This document shows, in pieces, positions 35,458 through 43,536 of a stretch of 64,000 nucleotides of DNA. Every line of letters starts with the position of its first letter. The first letter of the stretch is position 1. Source of the DNA: Chitinophaga flava (GTDB taxonomy: Bacteria; Bacteroidota; Bacteroidia; Chitinophagales; Chitinophagaceae); contig NZ_QFFJ01000002.1 of NCBI RefSeq assembly GCF_003308995.1, positions 3,782,001-3,846,000 of the forward strand, read 5' to 3'. A model generated the notes under the pieces. It ran no database searches, was not told the origin of the DNA, and saw nothing but the letters and a program-made list of their open reading frames with translations. A program made the translations under genes and the position numbers.

Positions 35458-36156
35458 TTAGTTATTCGCGTCTCCCAGTCTCGCCAAATATTTGTCCATT
35501 TCACGACCTTCGTTTGTGAGAGGGAATTTCTTTTTAATTTCTTTATAGATAGTGATGGCTTCTGCTGGTTTACCTGCTTTTTCCAGGGCCATGCCTGCGC
35601 GGAACAGATAAACAGGGGAAGTCAGCTCATTATCATTGTAGTGACCTGCTTTTTTGTAAGCCTCGATACCTTCAGAAGTTTTGTTGAGTTCCATATAAGC
35701 GTCGCCGATCAGACCCAGTGCAGTAGGCTGCAGGAGCAGATCGTCAGAGCTGAAGGAATTCAGCATGTCAATACCTTTCTGGTATTCACCCAGACGGATG
35801 TAACATACGCCAGCACTGTATTTTGCGAGGTTACCAGCTTTAGTGCCGCCGTATTTGTTTACCACCTGTAAGAAACCATAGTTATTGCCATCACCGTTCA
35901 AAGCCAGTTTAAAGGAGTCCACAGCAAAGTAGTTCTGTGCGTGGAAAATCATTTCCTGTGCTTTGTTCTCGTTGGGCTGTTTAACAAAATGGTTATAGGC
36001 GAAGAAACCGCCTACGCCCACTACTACTGCGAGCAATGCAATAGTAATGACGTTTTTGTTTTTAATGAAAAAGTCTTCCGCTTTGTGCATGGACTTCTCC
36101 AGGTCAAAATTTGTTGCAGGTTGCGGTGTGGTGGCTTTATCTTTAGTTTCTGCCAT
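35458..36156 (-). CDS. YfgM-like membrane-anchored TPR protein
   Basis: 232 residues: acidic/basic cytosolic N-tail, one membrane helix (about 38-56, ITIALLAVVVGVGGFFAYNHF), then a TPR domain in the periplasm (YSAGVCYIRLGEYQKGIDML, GLIGDAYMELNKTSEGIEAYKKAG, FRAGMALEKAGKPAEAITIYKEI). The layout matches YfgM/ancillary SecYEG-associated proteins and periplasmic chaperone networks. Stands between pdhA and ribH without an operon partner of clear related function. Confidence 0.8.
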   Translation of the reverse strand: MAETKDKATTPQPATNFDLEKSMHKAEDFFIKNKNVITIALLAVVVGVGGFFAYNHFVKQPNENKAQEMIFHAQNYFAVDSFKLALNGDGNNYGFLQVVNKYGGTKAGNLAKYSAGVCYIRLGEYQKGIDMLNSFSSDDLLLQPTALGLIGDAYMELNKTSEGIEAYKKAGHYNDNELTSPVYLFRAGMALEKAGKPAEAITIYKEIKKKFPLTNEGREMDKYLARLGDANN

Positions 36157-36204
36157 TTTAAAAGGTAATTGTGATTGCTTGGTTATTTAATAGGTATCAA
36201 TGAA

Positions 36205-36251
36205 CAACAGTTAGCTTCCGCCTTTTGGTCAAAGGTAAAAGCTAACTGTTG
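36205..36251 (-). terminator. Hairpin downstream of pdhA
   Basis: Stem CAACAGTTAGCTT / AAGCTAACTGTTG with an inner CCTTT / AAAGG pair; likely the end of the pdhA transcript. A TACCTTTG box lies inside it. Confidence 0.7.
36230..36237 (-). promoter_or_regulatory. Candidate -7 box TACCTTTG for the YfgM-like gene
   Basis: TAnnTTTG match on the minus strand, 74 bases before ATG 36156, inside the loop of the pdhA terminator hairpin. Confidence 0.35.
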
Positions 36252-36265
36252 CGGTCTATTAAGCT

Positions 36266-37258
36266 TTAGTCAACGATGAACGGATAATCTTCCTGAACAT
36301 AAACGTCTTTCAGGAGCTCATCATCAGAAGGCCATGGAGACTCTTCAGCAAACTGCACAGATTCTTCCACCTCCAGTTTAACGCGTTCATGGATCGCTTC
36401 AATTTCTGCTTCAGTAGCCCATTTGTTCTTCTGAATGGTTCTCAGTACCTCGCTGATCGGATCTTTTTCTTTATACTCTTCCAGTTCTTCCTTCGTACGG
36501 TATTTAGCCGGATCACTCATAGAGTGGCCACGGTAGCGGTATGTTTTGATTTCCAGCAGGGTTGGACCACCATTTTCGCGTGCGCGTTTTACGGCTCTTT
36601 CCACACCTTCATGTACCGCTTCGCAGCTCATACCGTCGATAGAATCGGCCGGCATTTCGTAAGCGTCAGCGAGCTTATAGATATCCAATACGTTGGAAGT
36701 ACGTTCTACAGAAGTACCCATTGCATACATATTGTTTTCGCAAATGAAAACAACAGGCAGCTTCCAGGTCATTGCCATGTTAAAGGTTTCATGGAGCATA
36801 CCCTGACGGGCAGCACCATCACCAAAGAAGCACAGCACAGCGTTGTCAGTGCCCTGGTATTGTTCTGCCAGTGCCAGGCCCGCGCCAGTGCCGATCTGTG
36901 CACCTACGATACCATGACCACCAAAGAAGTTGTGTTCTTTGGAGAAGAAGTGCATACTACCTCCCTTACCTTTTGAACATCCCGTTGCTTTACCAAACAT
37001 CTCAGCCATACAAGCCTTAGCAGAAATACCCTTAGCTATAGCCAAAGCGTGGTCGCGGTACGCGGTGATGAATTTATCTTCCGGCTTCGTCGCAGTGATC
37101 GCACCAGCAGCAATTGCCTCCTGTCCGATGTACAGGTGACAAAAACCACGAATTTTCTGCATTCCGTACAATTGGCCTGTCTTTTCTTCAAAGCGGCGCA
37201 ACAAAAGCATCAATTCATACCAGTACAGATATGTCTCTTTGGTGAATTTCGTCTTCAC
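36266..37258 (-). CDS. pdhA: Pyruvate dehydrogenase E1 component, alpha subunit
   Basis: 330 residues from a GTG start at 37258 (reads MKTKFTKETYLYWYELML). Thiamine-diphosphate-dependent decarboxylase subunit of the pyruvate dehydrogenase complex, acting with PdhB. The ThDP motif is GDGAARQGMLHETFNMAMTWKLPVVFICENN (146-176), and the active-site phospho-loop-type YRYRGHSMSDPAKYRTKEE region follows. The frame opens further to a TTG at 37297, but that codon falls inside a TATATTTG promoter box, so the GTG is chosen. PdhB and E2 are not adjacent. Confidence 0.9.
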   Translation of the reverse strand: MKTKFTKETYLYWYELMLLLRRFEEKTGQLYGMQKIRGFCHLYIGQEAIAAGAITATKPEDKFITAYRDHALAIAKGISAKACMAEMFGKATGCSKGKGGSMHFFSKEHNFFGGHGIVGAQIGTGAGLALAEQYQGTDNAVLCFFGDGAARQGMLHETFNMAMTWKLPVVFICENNMYAMGTSVERTSNVLDIYKLADAYEMPADSIDGMSCEAVHEGVERAVKRARENGGPTLLEIKTYRYRGHSMSDPAKYRTKEELEEYKEKDPISEVLRTIQKNKWATEAEIEAIHERVKLEVEESVQFAEESPWPSDDELLKDVYVQEDYPFIVD

Positions 37259-37294
37259 GTCTGTTTTAGTTTGCACTCTTTCTAAATTTGTTGG

Positions 37295-37302
37295 CAAATA
37301 TA
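37295..37302 (-). promoter_or_regulatory. Candidate pdhA -7 box TATATTTG
   Basis: Exact TAnnTTTG match 37 bases upstream of the GTG start; argues against the TTG at 37297 as start. Confidence 0.55.
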
Positions 37303-37486
37303 ACAGGAAAATCCTAAAATGTAAATATCAAATCCAATTACTATTAAATTATGCAAATTCATCAATTTCAAACAGTTTTGCATTTAATTGCAGTTTCCCG
37401 AGTGAGAAGGCCCACCGGACAGGGATCTTTATCACTTATAGATATTGCAGAATTTGCATATTATTAATTACACATAACTTTTTTCT

Positions 37487-38566
37487 TTGCTGCATATACA
37501 GACAATATCACTCGTACAGTTCAAAAACTACACCCGGCAGGACTTCCGCTTTCAACAACGGATCGTTGGTATCACCGGCAGAAATGGTTCCGGTAAAACC
37601 AACCTGCTCGACGCCATCTATTATCTCTGCTTTACCCGTAGCTATTTTACCAGCAGCGAAAGCCAGAACACCCAGTACCATACCAATGGCTTCCGCATAG
37701 AAGGCCTCCTCGAAAAACAGGGCCAGGAAGAAAAAATCGTTTGCACCGTTAAAGACGGGAAAAAGGAAGTATCCCTCAACGATGAAAAATACGACCGCTT
37801 TTCCCGGCACATAGGCCAGTTCCCAGCCGTCATGATAGCCCCCGACGACGCCGAAATCATCCTTGGCGGCAGCGAAGAACGCCGCAAATGGCTGGACACT
37901 CTCCTGTCTCAGCTCTACCCTGACTATCTCGAGCATCTCATCGTATACCAGAAAATACTGCTGCAGCGTAACAGCCTGCTTAAAAATATCGCTGCGACCG
38001 GACAACACCAGGATAGCCTCCTGGACGTCTTCGACCAGCAACTGGTACAACATGGCATTCCCGTATTTGAACAAAGGAAGGCCTTCCTCACCGCTTTCAT
38101 TCCGCAGGTACAACAACTATACGATTTTATCTCCGGCACCCATGAAATCGTCAATATCCGCTATCAGTGCACCCTGCAGGAAGAAGACTACGCCACTCAG
38201 CTGAATACTGCCCGGTACAAGGACCTGCAACTGCAACGCACTACTGCCGGCATTCATCGTGATGACCTCCTCTTCCTCCTCAATGAACACCCCATGAAAA
38301 ACAGTGCCTCCCAGGGACAACGTAAGAGCTTCCTCTTCGCCCTGAAGCTGGCCCAGTTTGAAGTCATCAGACAGCATAAACAATTTGCTCCCCTCCTTCT
38401 TCTCGACGATGTGTTCGAAAAACTTGACCAGGAAAGGGTGATGCGGCTCATCTCCCTCGTGGCAAGTGATTCCTATGGCCAGGTGTTTATTACAGATACA
38501 CATGCCGAAAGACTTCAACATAGTTTTGAGGCTACCGGACAAACCATTCAACTCCTCAAAATTTAG
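37487..38566 (+). CDS. recF: DNA replication/repair protein RecF
   Basis: 359-residue SMC-like ATPase that loads RecA at single-strand gaps. Walker A GRNGSGKTN (31-39), the SQGQRKS signature (family ABC signature) and Walker B LLLLDDVFEKLD are intact; N-terminal LVQFKNY is the usual opening. The start is TTG 37487: an in-frame TAA four codons upstream rules out a longer start, and no ATG precedes the Walker A strand. Followed by a DUF721/DciA-like gene, the conserved Bacteroidota neighbour. Its stop codon lies inside a long inverted repeat. Confidence 0.92.
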   Translation: MLHIQTISLVQFKNYTRQDFRFQQRIVGITGRNGSGKTNLLDAIYYLCFTRSYFTSSESQNTQYHTNGFRIEGLLEKQGQEEKIVCTVKDGKKEVSLNDEKYDRFSRHIGQFPAVMIAPDDAEIILGGSEERRKWLDTLLSQLYPDYLEHLIVYQKILLQRNSLLKNIAATGQHQDSLLDVFDQQLVQHGIPVFEQRKAFLTAFIPQVQQLYDFISGTHEIVNIRYQCTLQEEDYATQLNTARYKDLQLQRTTAGIHRDDLLFLLNEHPMKNSASQGQRKSFLFALKLAQFEVIRQHKQFAPLLLLDDVFEKLDQERVMRLISLVASDSYGQVFITDTHAERLQHSFEATGQTIQLLKI

Positions 38567-38663
38567 GGATTTTTTGATTGGGGAATTTTGGGATGGCGGG
38601 ATTTGAAAAACACAATCCCTCAGTGATAAAATCCCTAAATAACCAAATCAAAATATCCCTAAA
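38562..38663. repeat. Long inverted repeat across the recF stop codon
   Basis: TTTAGGGATTTTTTGATT (38562-38579) pairs with AATCAAAATATCCCTAAA (38646-38663) with one mismatch. Between them are further GGGATT / AATCCC units. The recF TAG (38564-38566) is in the left arm. Confidence 0.75.
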
Positions 38664-38683
38664 TATTTCATAGCTTCGCCCCC

Positions 38684-38971
38684 ATGCGCCACGGAACTAC
38701 CAGTATAGGAGATGCCCTTCGGGAATTTATGAACAAAAGCAGGCTCAAACCCCGTCTTACTGAAGTCAGAATTCAGGAAAACTGGGAAAAAATAATGGGT
38801 AAAACCATTGCGCGCTACACACAAAGCATCCAGCTGATAGACCATAAGCTTATCATAACCACTACTGTAGCACCCTTAAAACAGGAATTAACTTACTCTA
38901 AAGACAAGATCATCAAACTGGTGAATGAAACGCTGGGGGAGAATATTGTCAAGGAAGTGATGATCAGATAA
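38684..38971 (+). CDS. DUF721 / DciA-like protein
   Basis: 95 residues with the DUF721 pattern (SIGDALREFMNKSRLKPRLTEVRIQENWEKIMGKTIARYTQ, LIITTTVAPLKQELTYSKDKIIKLVNE). This is the KH-like fold of DciA, a replicative-helicase (DnaB) operator or loader in many bacteria; the short Bacteroidota version commonly follows recF. Start ATG 38684. Convergent with the DUF4252 gene, four bases away. Confidence 0.85.
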   Translation: MRHGTTSIGDALREFMNKSRLKPRLTEVRIQENWEKIMGKTIARYTQSIQLIDHKLIITTTVAPLKQELTYSKDKIIKLVNETLGENIVKEVMIR

Positions 38972-38974
38972 TAA

Positions 38975-39487
38975 TCAGTTGGAAGCGAACTGACGGATAA
39001 GACGGTTGATATCTTCTATTTTGAGATTAGTTTGCAGGTTTACCATCAGGAATTCATTTTCTTCCTGAACCAGCATTACCACATGGCCCAGCTCATCATC
39101 CTTTCCTTTATTGAGCACATGTACCATATTTCCTTTTTCCCTTACTTCCATCAGGGTCTCAAAATGATCTTTGGTCTGCAACTTTTGTTTTAATGCTTCT
39201 ACATCACTGTTGGTAATGTTGAGGCCCTCGGGGTTTTCGATAGTATGCAGTTTTACTTTACGGACGCCTCTGAGCAGCTGACGTACCTGCTTTACATCTT
39301 CATCGCCGGCTTCACCAAATTTCAGCACCCAGGCTGAGAAACGCAACGGAATGGAGCCTACACTGATGCTATGTACTTCTGCCTTACCCCGGTAGTTTTT
39401 ACGAAACTCACGTAGTGATTTGTCTTGCGCCATGGTCACTGAAGTGCCGGCAATCATCAGACAACAACCAAACAATAATGATTTCAT
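38975..39487 (-). CDS. DUF4252 domain protein (second copy)
   Basis: 170 residues with a signal peptide (ends TSVTMAQ) and a single DUF4252 domain (RKVKLHTIENPEGLNITNSDVEALKQKLQTKDHFETLMEVREKGNMVHVLNKGKDDELGHVVMLVQEENEFLMVNLQTNL). Paralogous to the next gene (39506-40021): both have the same LxxLMxVRxK...VxxNxxGxIxELxMLV...NEFLxMxLxG plan. Last gene of the ECF sigma operon; periplasmic, function unknown. Confidence 0.85.
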   Translation of the reverse strand: MKSLLFGCCLMIAGTSVTMAQDKSLREFRKNYRGKAEVHSISVGSIPLRFSAWVLKFGEAGDEDVKQVRQLLRGVRKVKLHTIENPEGLNITNSDVEALKQKLQTKDHFETLMEVREKGNMVHVLNKGKDDELGHVVMLVQEENEFLMVNLQTNLKIEDINRLIRQFASN

Positions 39488-39505
39488 GGGTTCTGGATTT
39501 AAGGA

Positions 39506-40021
39506 TTATTTCTTTTTCAGATTTTTCAGTTTGTCCATACCCTGAATATTGACAGAGCTGGCAATCTGTGATATTTCGTTGAGATCAATGTCCCCAACAA
39601 GACTCATGGCCAGAAACTCATTGTTGCCGCCTACGAGCATAATCAGCTCGTTGATGCTGCCACGACTGTTTTCTTTCACCATAAATTTCAGGTCGCTGTC
39701 TTTATCCCTCACCGTCATCAGTTCTTCAAAATCTGAAGTCAGGAAAACGGCGGCTTCCTTATACAGACGCTGCCCATCTCTGGTGTTCTCCTTAGCCAGG
39801 ATACGCAGCCCTTTGAGTTTCTGTATCACCCTCATCAGGTTTTTGGAATCCGGATCGTTAAGATCCAGTTTGGAAAACATGGAGAACATTTTAGGAGTGA
39901 TACTGACCAGTGTAAAGTTCCGGTCGTTTTCATACTTCTGGAAAAAGCGGTCTATACTACTCTGCGCTGAGAGGTGCAGACTGGCAAAAACCGCTACCAG
40001 CAATAAAAGTGAACGTTTCAT
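39506..40021 (-). CDS. DUF4252 domain protein (first copy)
   Basis: 171 residues, signal peptide MKRSLLLLVAVFASLHLSAQ, DUF4252 domain with FEELMTVRDKDSDLKFMVKENSRGSINELIMLVGGNNEFLAMSLVGDI. Tandem paralogue of the downstream gene. Eighteen bases from it and 40 bases from the anti-sigma-like gene. DUF4252 proteins commonly sit behind ECF sigma genes in Bacteroidota and are probably part of their regulon. Confidence 0.85.
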   Translation of the reverse strand: MKRSLLLLVAVFASLHLSAQSSIDRFFQKYENDRNFTLVSITPKMFSMFSKLDLNDPDSKNLMRVIQKLKGLRILAKENTRDGQRLYKEAAVFLTSDFEELMTVRDKDSDLKFMVKENSRGSINELIMLVGGNNEFLAMSLVGDIDLNEISQIASSVNIQGMDKLKNLKKK

Positions 40022-40061
40022 TGTTTTAAAATTTATATCAGGTTTTAAAATAGGCCTTTGA

Positions 40062-40574
40062 TTAATTAGAACTTTCTATAAAACCGGCGGCTTCATTGAA
40101 ATAGGCCAGCTTCTGCATTTTGTCTGTTCCCTTATTCAGGTTTTTGGCCAGCAGCTGCAAGGCTTTTTTGGTTTCCATATAGGCTAACCGGGCTTCTTCC
40201 TCCATCTTCAGCTGTTGTGCAGCCACAATACGGGCTTTCATTTCCTGCCGCTGATGCTGCTTCATCGCATATCCCATGCCCACCGCCATCAACAGCACGG
40301 CTGCATATTTCATCCAGTGCCGGAAAGGCGACAACTGCACCACTTTAGCGGTAGTCGCAACAGGTATCGGCACCTGTTCCGGCTTTTCAGGCATTACATA
40401 CTCCCGTTCTATTTCTTCCTGGAAATAACTAAATAAAGGGGCTGCTTCCTGTAAAGCCTCCGGCATGTCAGGATGTGGCTCGCTGAAAAACCGGCGTAGC
40501 AGCGCTTCCTCCTCCAGAGAGGTTTCTCCTTCCCAATACCTTTCCAGTAGTACGATGATTTCGTTATAATCCAT
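40062..40574 (-). CDS. Probable anti-sigma factor-like membrane protein
   Basis: 170 residues: a short cytosolic N-terminal part (DYNEIIVLLERYWEGETSLEEEALLRRFF, resembling the N-terminal segment of Bacteroidota anti-sigma proteins), a membrane helix (about 90-106, MKYAAVLLMAVGMGYAM) and a periplasmic helical tail. Its start overlaps the sigma-factor stop by 11 bases, the common sigma/anti-sigma arrangement. No zinc-binding ZAS motif, so the assignment rests on position and topology. Confidence 0.65.
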   Translation of the reverse strand: MDYNEIIVLLERYWEGETSLEEEALLRRFFSEPHPDMPEALQEAAPLFSYFQEEIEREYVMPEKPEQVPIPVATTAKVVQLSPFRHWMKYAAVLLMAVGMGYAMKQHQRQEMKARIVAAQQLKMEEEARLAYMETKKALQLLAKNLNKGTDKMQKLAYFNEAAGFIESSN

Positions 40575-41076
40575 ATACCTGTATGTTTTGCAGTTTCTCC
40601 CGCACCGCTTTGCGTGCCCTGTGCAGGTTAACCTTTACCTCATTCATATCCAGCTCCAGGATATCCGCAATTTCCTGGTAGGAATAACCGTCCATATCCC
40701 TTAATTGGATGATGGTCCTGTATTTCTCCGGTAATTCACTGATTACCTGTCTTACTTTGATCATTACATCGTTTTTTTCCGCTATGGCATGCGGACTATG
40801 CTGTGTAGCCGGCACTTCACCAGCCCTGTCCAGTTCGTCGGCCAGGCGATACTTCTTCGATTTGATCTTGTCCAGCGCCAGGTTACGCGTAATCCGCATA
40901 CACCAGGCTTCCATGTTCTGCAGTTCAGTCATTTTCTCCTGCTGGCTCCAGACCTTCATCAGCACATCCTGGGTCACATCCTGTGCATCCTCCTCATTAC
41001 CCAGCAGGCGGTAGGCAAAGCGATAAAGCTTTTGCCTGACGGGAACTACCTGCGTAAGAAATAAGTCCATTGACAT
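40564..41076 (-). CDS. ECF RNA polymerase sigma factor
   Basis: 170-residue sigma-70 family ECF factor with region 2 (FAYRLLGNEEDAQDVTQDVLMKVW and TRNLALDKIKSKK) and region 4 (ELPEKYRTIIQLRDMDGYSYQEIADILELDMNEVKVNLHRARKAVREKL). Directs RNA polymerase to its own small regulon. ATG 41076 used; ATG 41070 two codons in is equally possible. First gene of a four-gene operon with the anti-sigma-like protein and two DUF4252 proteins, preceded by a candidate autoregulated promoter. Confidence 0.92.
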   Translation of the reverse strand: MSMDLFLTQVVPVRQKLYRFAYRLLGNEEDAQDVTQDVLMKVWSQQEKMTELQNMEAWCMRITRNLALDKIKSKKYRLADELDRAGEVPATQHSPHAIAEKNDVMIKVRQVISELPEKYRTIIQLRDMDGYSYQEIADILELDMNEVKVNLHRARKAVREKLQNIQVYGL

Positions 41077-41103
41077 GCGGAATATTGCGTTTTGTAATAA
41101 GAA

Positions 41104-41128
41104 GACGACTCAGCAAATACGATGTTAC
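41104..41128 (-). promoter_or_regulatory. Candidate ECF-type autoregulatory promoter
   Basis: On the minus strand GTAAC (41124-41128) and CGTC (41104-41107) are separated by exactly 16 bases, the -35 AAC / -10 CGTC arrangement of many ECF sigma promoters, 28 bases before the sigma start at 41076. Confidence 0.45.
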
Positions 41129-41148
41129 AACAATCTTAAAAAAAAATT

Positions 41149-41171
41149 CCCAGGGCTGAAGCCCTGGGCTA
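41149..41171 (+). repeat. REP-like palindrome
   Basis: CCCAGGGCT-GA-AGCCCTGGG then CTA. Paired with the inverted copy at 41315-41337, 144 bases apart. Confidence 0.85.
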
Positions 41172-41314
41172 AAATTGGTTTTACAGCTGTTGGAGGAAAT
41201 AAATTTTTTCTATTAATTATATTTTTATATTATATATAATCAACTTACAATAAGTATAATATTTAATAGTGGCTTCGCAATTCTTCTAAAAGCACCGTCA
41301 TTTCCCTCAAAAAA

Positions 41315-41337
41315 TAGCCCAGGGCTTCAGCCCTGGG
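41315..41337 (-). repeat. REP-like palindrome (inverted)
   Basis: TAG then CCCAGGGCT-TC-AGCCCTGGG, opposite orientation to 41149. Confidence 0.85.
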
Positions 41338-41347
41338 ATCTAAATAA

Positions 41348-42400
41348 TTATAATTTAATACGAGGATCAATCACGGAGTAAAGCATATCAGCCAGGATAT
41401 TGACTAATACAAAAATTCCGGCGGTAAACAGGATCGCGCCCATCACTACCGGGAAGTCGAATTTGTCCAGCGCATCCACGGTAACTTTTCCGATTCCTTT
41501 CCAGCCAAAGATGTACTCTACGAAGAAAGCACCTGCCAGCAGTTCGGCAAACCAGCCGGTGATCGCGGTAACAACCGGATTGAGTGCATTGCGGAGTGCA
41601 TGATGCCAGATCACCCGGGAACGGGAAAGTCCTTTGGCGTAAGCCGTACGGATATAATCCTGGTGCAGTACGTCCAGCATGGCACTGCGCGTCAGCTGCA
41701 CGATGATGGCCAACGGTCGTATACCCAATGTGATCGCAGGCAGTATCAGATTGCGCAGGTTGAGCACCCTCCCCTTAAATGGATCTACATCGAAGAGACT
41801 GCCCGTCATATGCAGACCGGTATAATCGCTCCACACAAAACCCAGCAAATAAGCAAGCACAATGCCGGCAAAGAAAGACGGTGCTGATATACCGATCACA
41901 CTGGCAAAAACAGCACTGGTGTCCATCCAGGTATTTTGTTTCACCGCAGACAGTACCCCTAAGCCTATTCCTACCACCGTAGCAAAGAGCATCGCTGCAG
42001 TGGCCAGCAATAAAGTACCAGGCAATGCTTCGGTAAGGATCTCCCATACCGGCTTTTTTCCCTGATAGGAACGACGCAGATAGGGAGTTTTTAATACCAG
42101 TATTTTTCCGGCTGACAGATGAGCCAGCGTCACATAGTGCAGATTTTCTGCAGCATCGGCCTGTTCATGCACCCCTACAGGTGAAAGATCGTTGAGATAG
42201 AGCAGGAACTGCACCCCCACCGGCTGGTCGAGGTGCAATTCTTTACGGACATTTTCCAGCGAAGATACGTCGGCACGCTGTCCGAGAGTAAGCCGGGCCG
42301 GATCACCAGGCAATACATTAAACAGGAAGAACACCAACACCACCACACCCAGCAATACCAACAGGCCATATCCTGTTTTCCGGAGAAGAAAACGTAACAT
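41348..42400 (-). CDS. ABC transporter permease, dipeptide/oligopeptide type (DppB-like)
   Basis: 350-residue integral membrane protein with the DppB/OppB N-terminal pattern (LRFLLRKTGYGLLVLLGVVVLVFFLFNVLPGDPARL), an extended soluble segment (about 55-115) before the permease core, and the EAA-type loop ALRNALNPVVTAITGWFAELLAGAFFVEYIFGWKGIGKV. It would form the channel of a peptide or nickel importer with a second permease, two ATPases and a binding protein, none of which is in the window. Seven bases downstream of the DoxX-family gene on the same strand. Confidence 0.85.
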   Translation of the reverse strand: MLRFLLRKTGYGLLVLLGVVVLVFFLFNVLPGDPARLTLGQRADVSSLENVRKELHLDQPVGVQFLLYLNDLSPVGVHEQADAAENLHYVTLAHLSAGKILVLKTPYLRRSYQGKKPVWEILTEALPGTLLLATAAMLFATVVGIGLGVLSAVKQNTWMDTSAVFASVIGISAPSFFAGIVLAYLLGFVWSDYTGLHMTGSLFDVDPFKGRVLNLRNLILPAITLGIRPLAIIVQLTRSAMLDVLHQDYIRTAYAKGLSRSRVIWHHALRNALNPVVTAITGWFAELLAGAFFVEYIFGWKGIGKVTVDALDKFDFPVVMGAILFTAGIFVLVNILADMLYSVIDPRIKL

Positions 42401-42406
42401 AGAAGC

Positions 42407-43489
42407 TTACGGAATATCGTTATAATGCCATTTACCTTTGATTGTGCCTTTGTCCAGCAGCATCAGACATGGATTGCTGCGACCGGCAGTTTTAATGGCC
42501 ACACCGTCCATCTGCACAAAGGGGAATTCCAGTCCGTGCTGTTTTTCGAAGGCAGCGATCTGGTCTTTGGTAGAGGCAGACACACCATATATCAGGACTT
42601 CACCGTTTTTCCATTTTTGCTGCAGGACTTTCATTTTATCATCCCATCCTTTTCCTGCTTTTTCAACATTCTGTACCAGGAAGAGATATACTGGTTTGGT
42701 TTCACTCAGGATGGCCTCTGTTTGGTTAACGCCGTCGAGGTCAGTCAGAATAAAGTCCTTCACAGCTGGTTCGGCATTACCTTTTTTGATCAGTTTGTCT
42801 TTACGGTCCACAAACTTCCAGGTGCTGTCTGACCAGGGATAGTTATCGGCAGTAAATTCCTTTTTCTCGCCATTCTTCTCATAGATAAATATCATCTCAT
42901 ATACGTCAGGAGTAGCGCCCGGGGGCAGTTTCATTTTTTCCGGGATATTGTTGCCTACTTTATAAGGGAGACAATCGATAAACGGCAAGTGTTTGAGGGT
43001 ATACCATTGTACGCCAAATGAAAACACCGCAGCGATGAATAATACGATGCCTGCTCCTTTGAATAATGGTTGTATACGGCCACGGAAAAAGTAGATTACC
43101 AGTATCATCACCAGCAGGGCCACATCTTTCCAGAATGTTTCCACTGCAGTCAGTTTGATACAGTCTCCGAAACAACCACATTCCCGGATGGTGCCACTGA
43201 ACAGGGCATAACCTGTAAGGAAAGTGAAGAAGATGATCAGCAACAGCAGCAGTACGGAGAATATACGCATACGATAGCCCACCAGTACTGCTACACCGGC
43301 AATAATTTCGAAGGCATTCATGATGATAGAAAATGCCAGGGAATAGGGTGACAGAAAAGTGAGATGCAGCACCTCAAAAAACTCATCCATCTTATAGCTG
43401 AGGCCCAGCGGATCATTGGCTTTGATCAGGCCCGAAAAAATAAACAATACTCCAACAATAATCCGCAATAGGTTCAGGATAACTTTCAT
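42407..43489 (-). CDS. DoxX/MauE-type membrane protein with C-terminal thioredoxin-like region (BT_3928 family)
   Basis: 360 residues. Four to five membrane helices with the DoxX/MauE plan (LLRIIVGVLFIFSGLIKANDPLGLSYKMDEFFEVLH, CGCFGDCIKLT) up to about 150, then a soluble C-terminal part (about 160-360) with a thioredoxin-like pattern (VQNVEKAGKGWDDKMKVLQQKW, VSASTKDQIAAFEKQHGLEFPFVQMDG). Matches the Bacteroides BT_3928 family; probably linked to periplasmic redox chemistry. Forms a short operon with the DppB-like gene downstream and DUF1599 upstream is 48 bases away. Confidence 0.8.
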   Translation of the reverse strand: MKVILNLLRIIVGVLFIFSGLIKANDPLGLSYKMDEFFEVLHLTFLSPYSLAFSIIMNAFEIIAGVAVLVGYRMRIFSVLLLLLIIFFTFLTGYALFSGTIRECGCFGDCIKLTAVETFWKDVALLVMILVIYFFRGRIQPLFKGAGIVLFIAAVFSFGVQWYTLKHLPFIDCLPYKVGNNIPEKMKLPPGATPDVYEMIFIYEKNGEKKEFTADNYPWSDSTWKFVDRKDKLIKKGNAEPAVKDFILTDLDGVNQTEAILSETKPVYLFLVQNVEKAGKGWDDKMKVLQQKWKNGEVLIYGVSASTKDQIAAFEKQHGLEFPFVQMDGVAIKTAGRSNPCLMLLDKGTIKGKWHYNDIP

Positions 43490-43536
43490 AAAATAGTTTA
43501 ATGGTTAAGTGATGAATTAGCCCATAACTTCATTTG

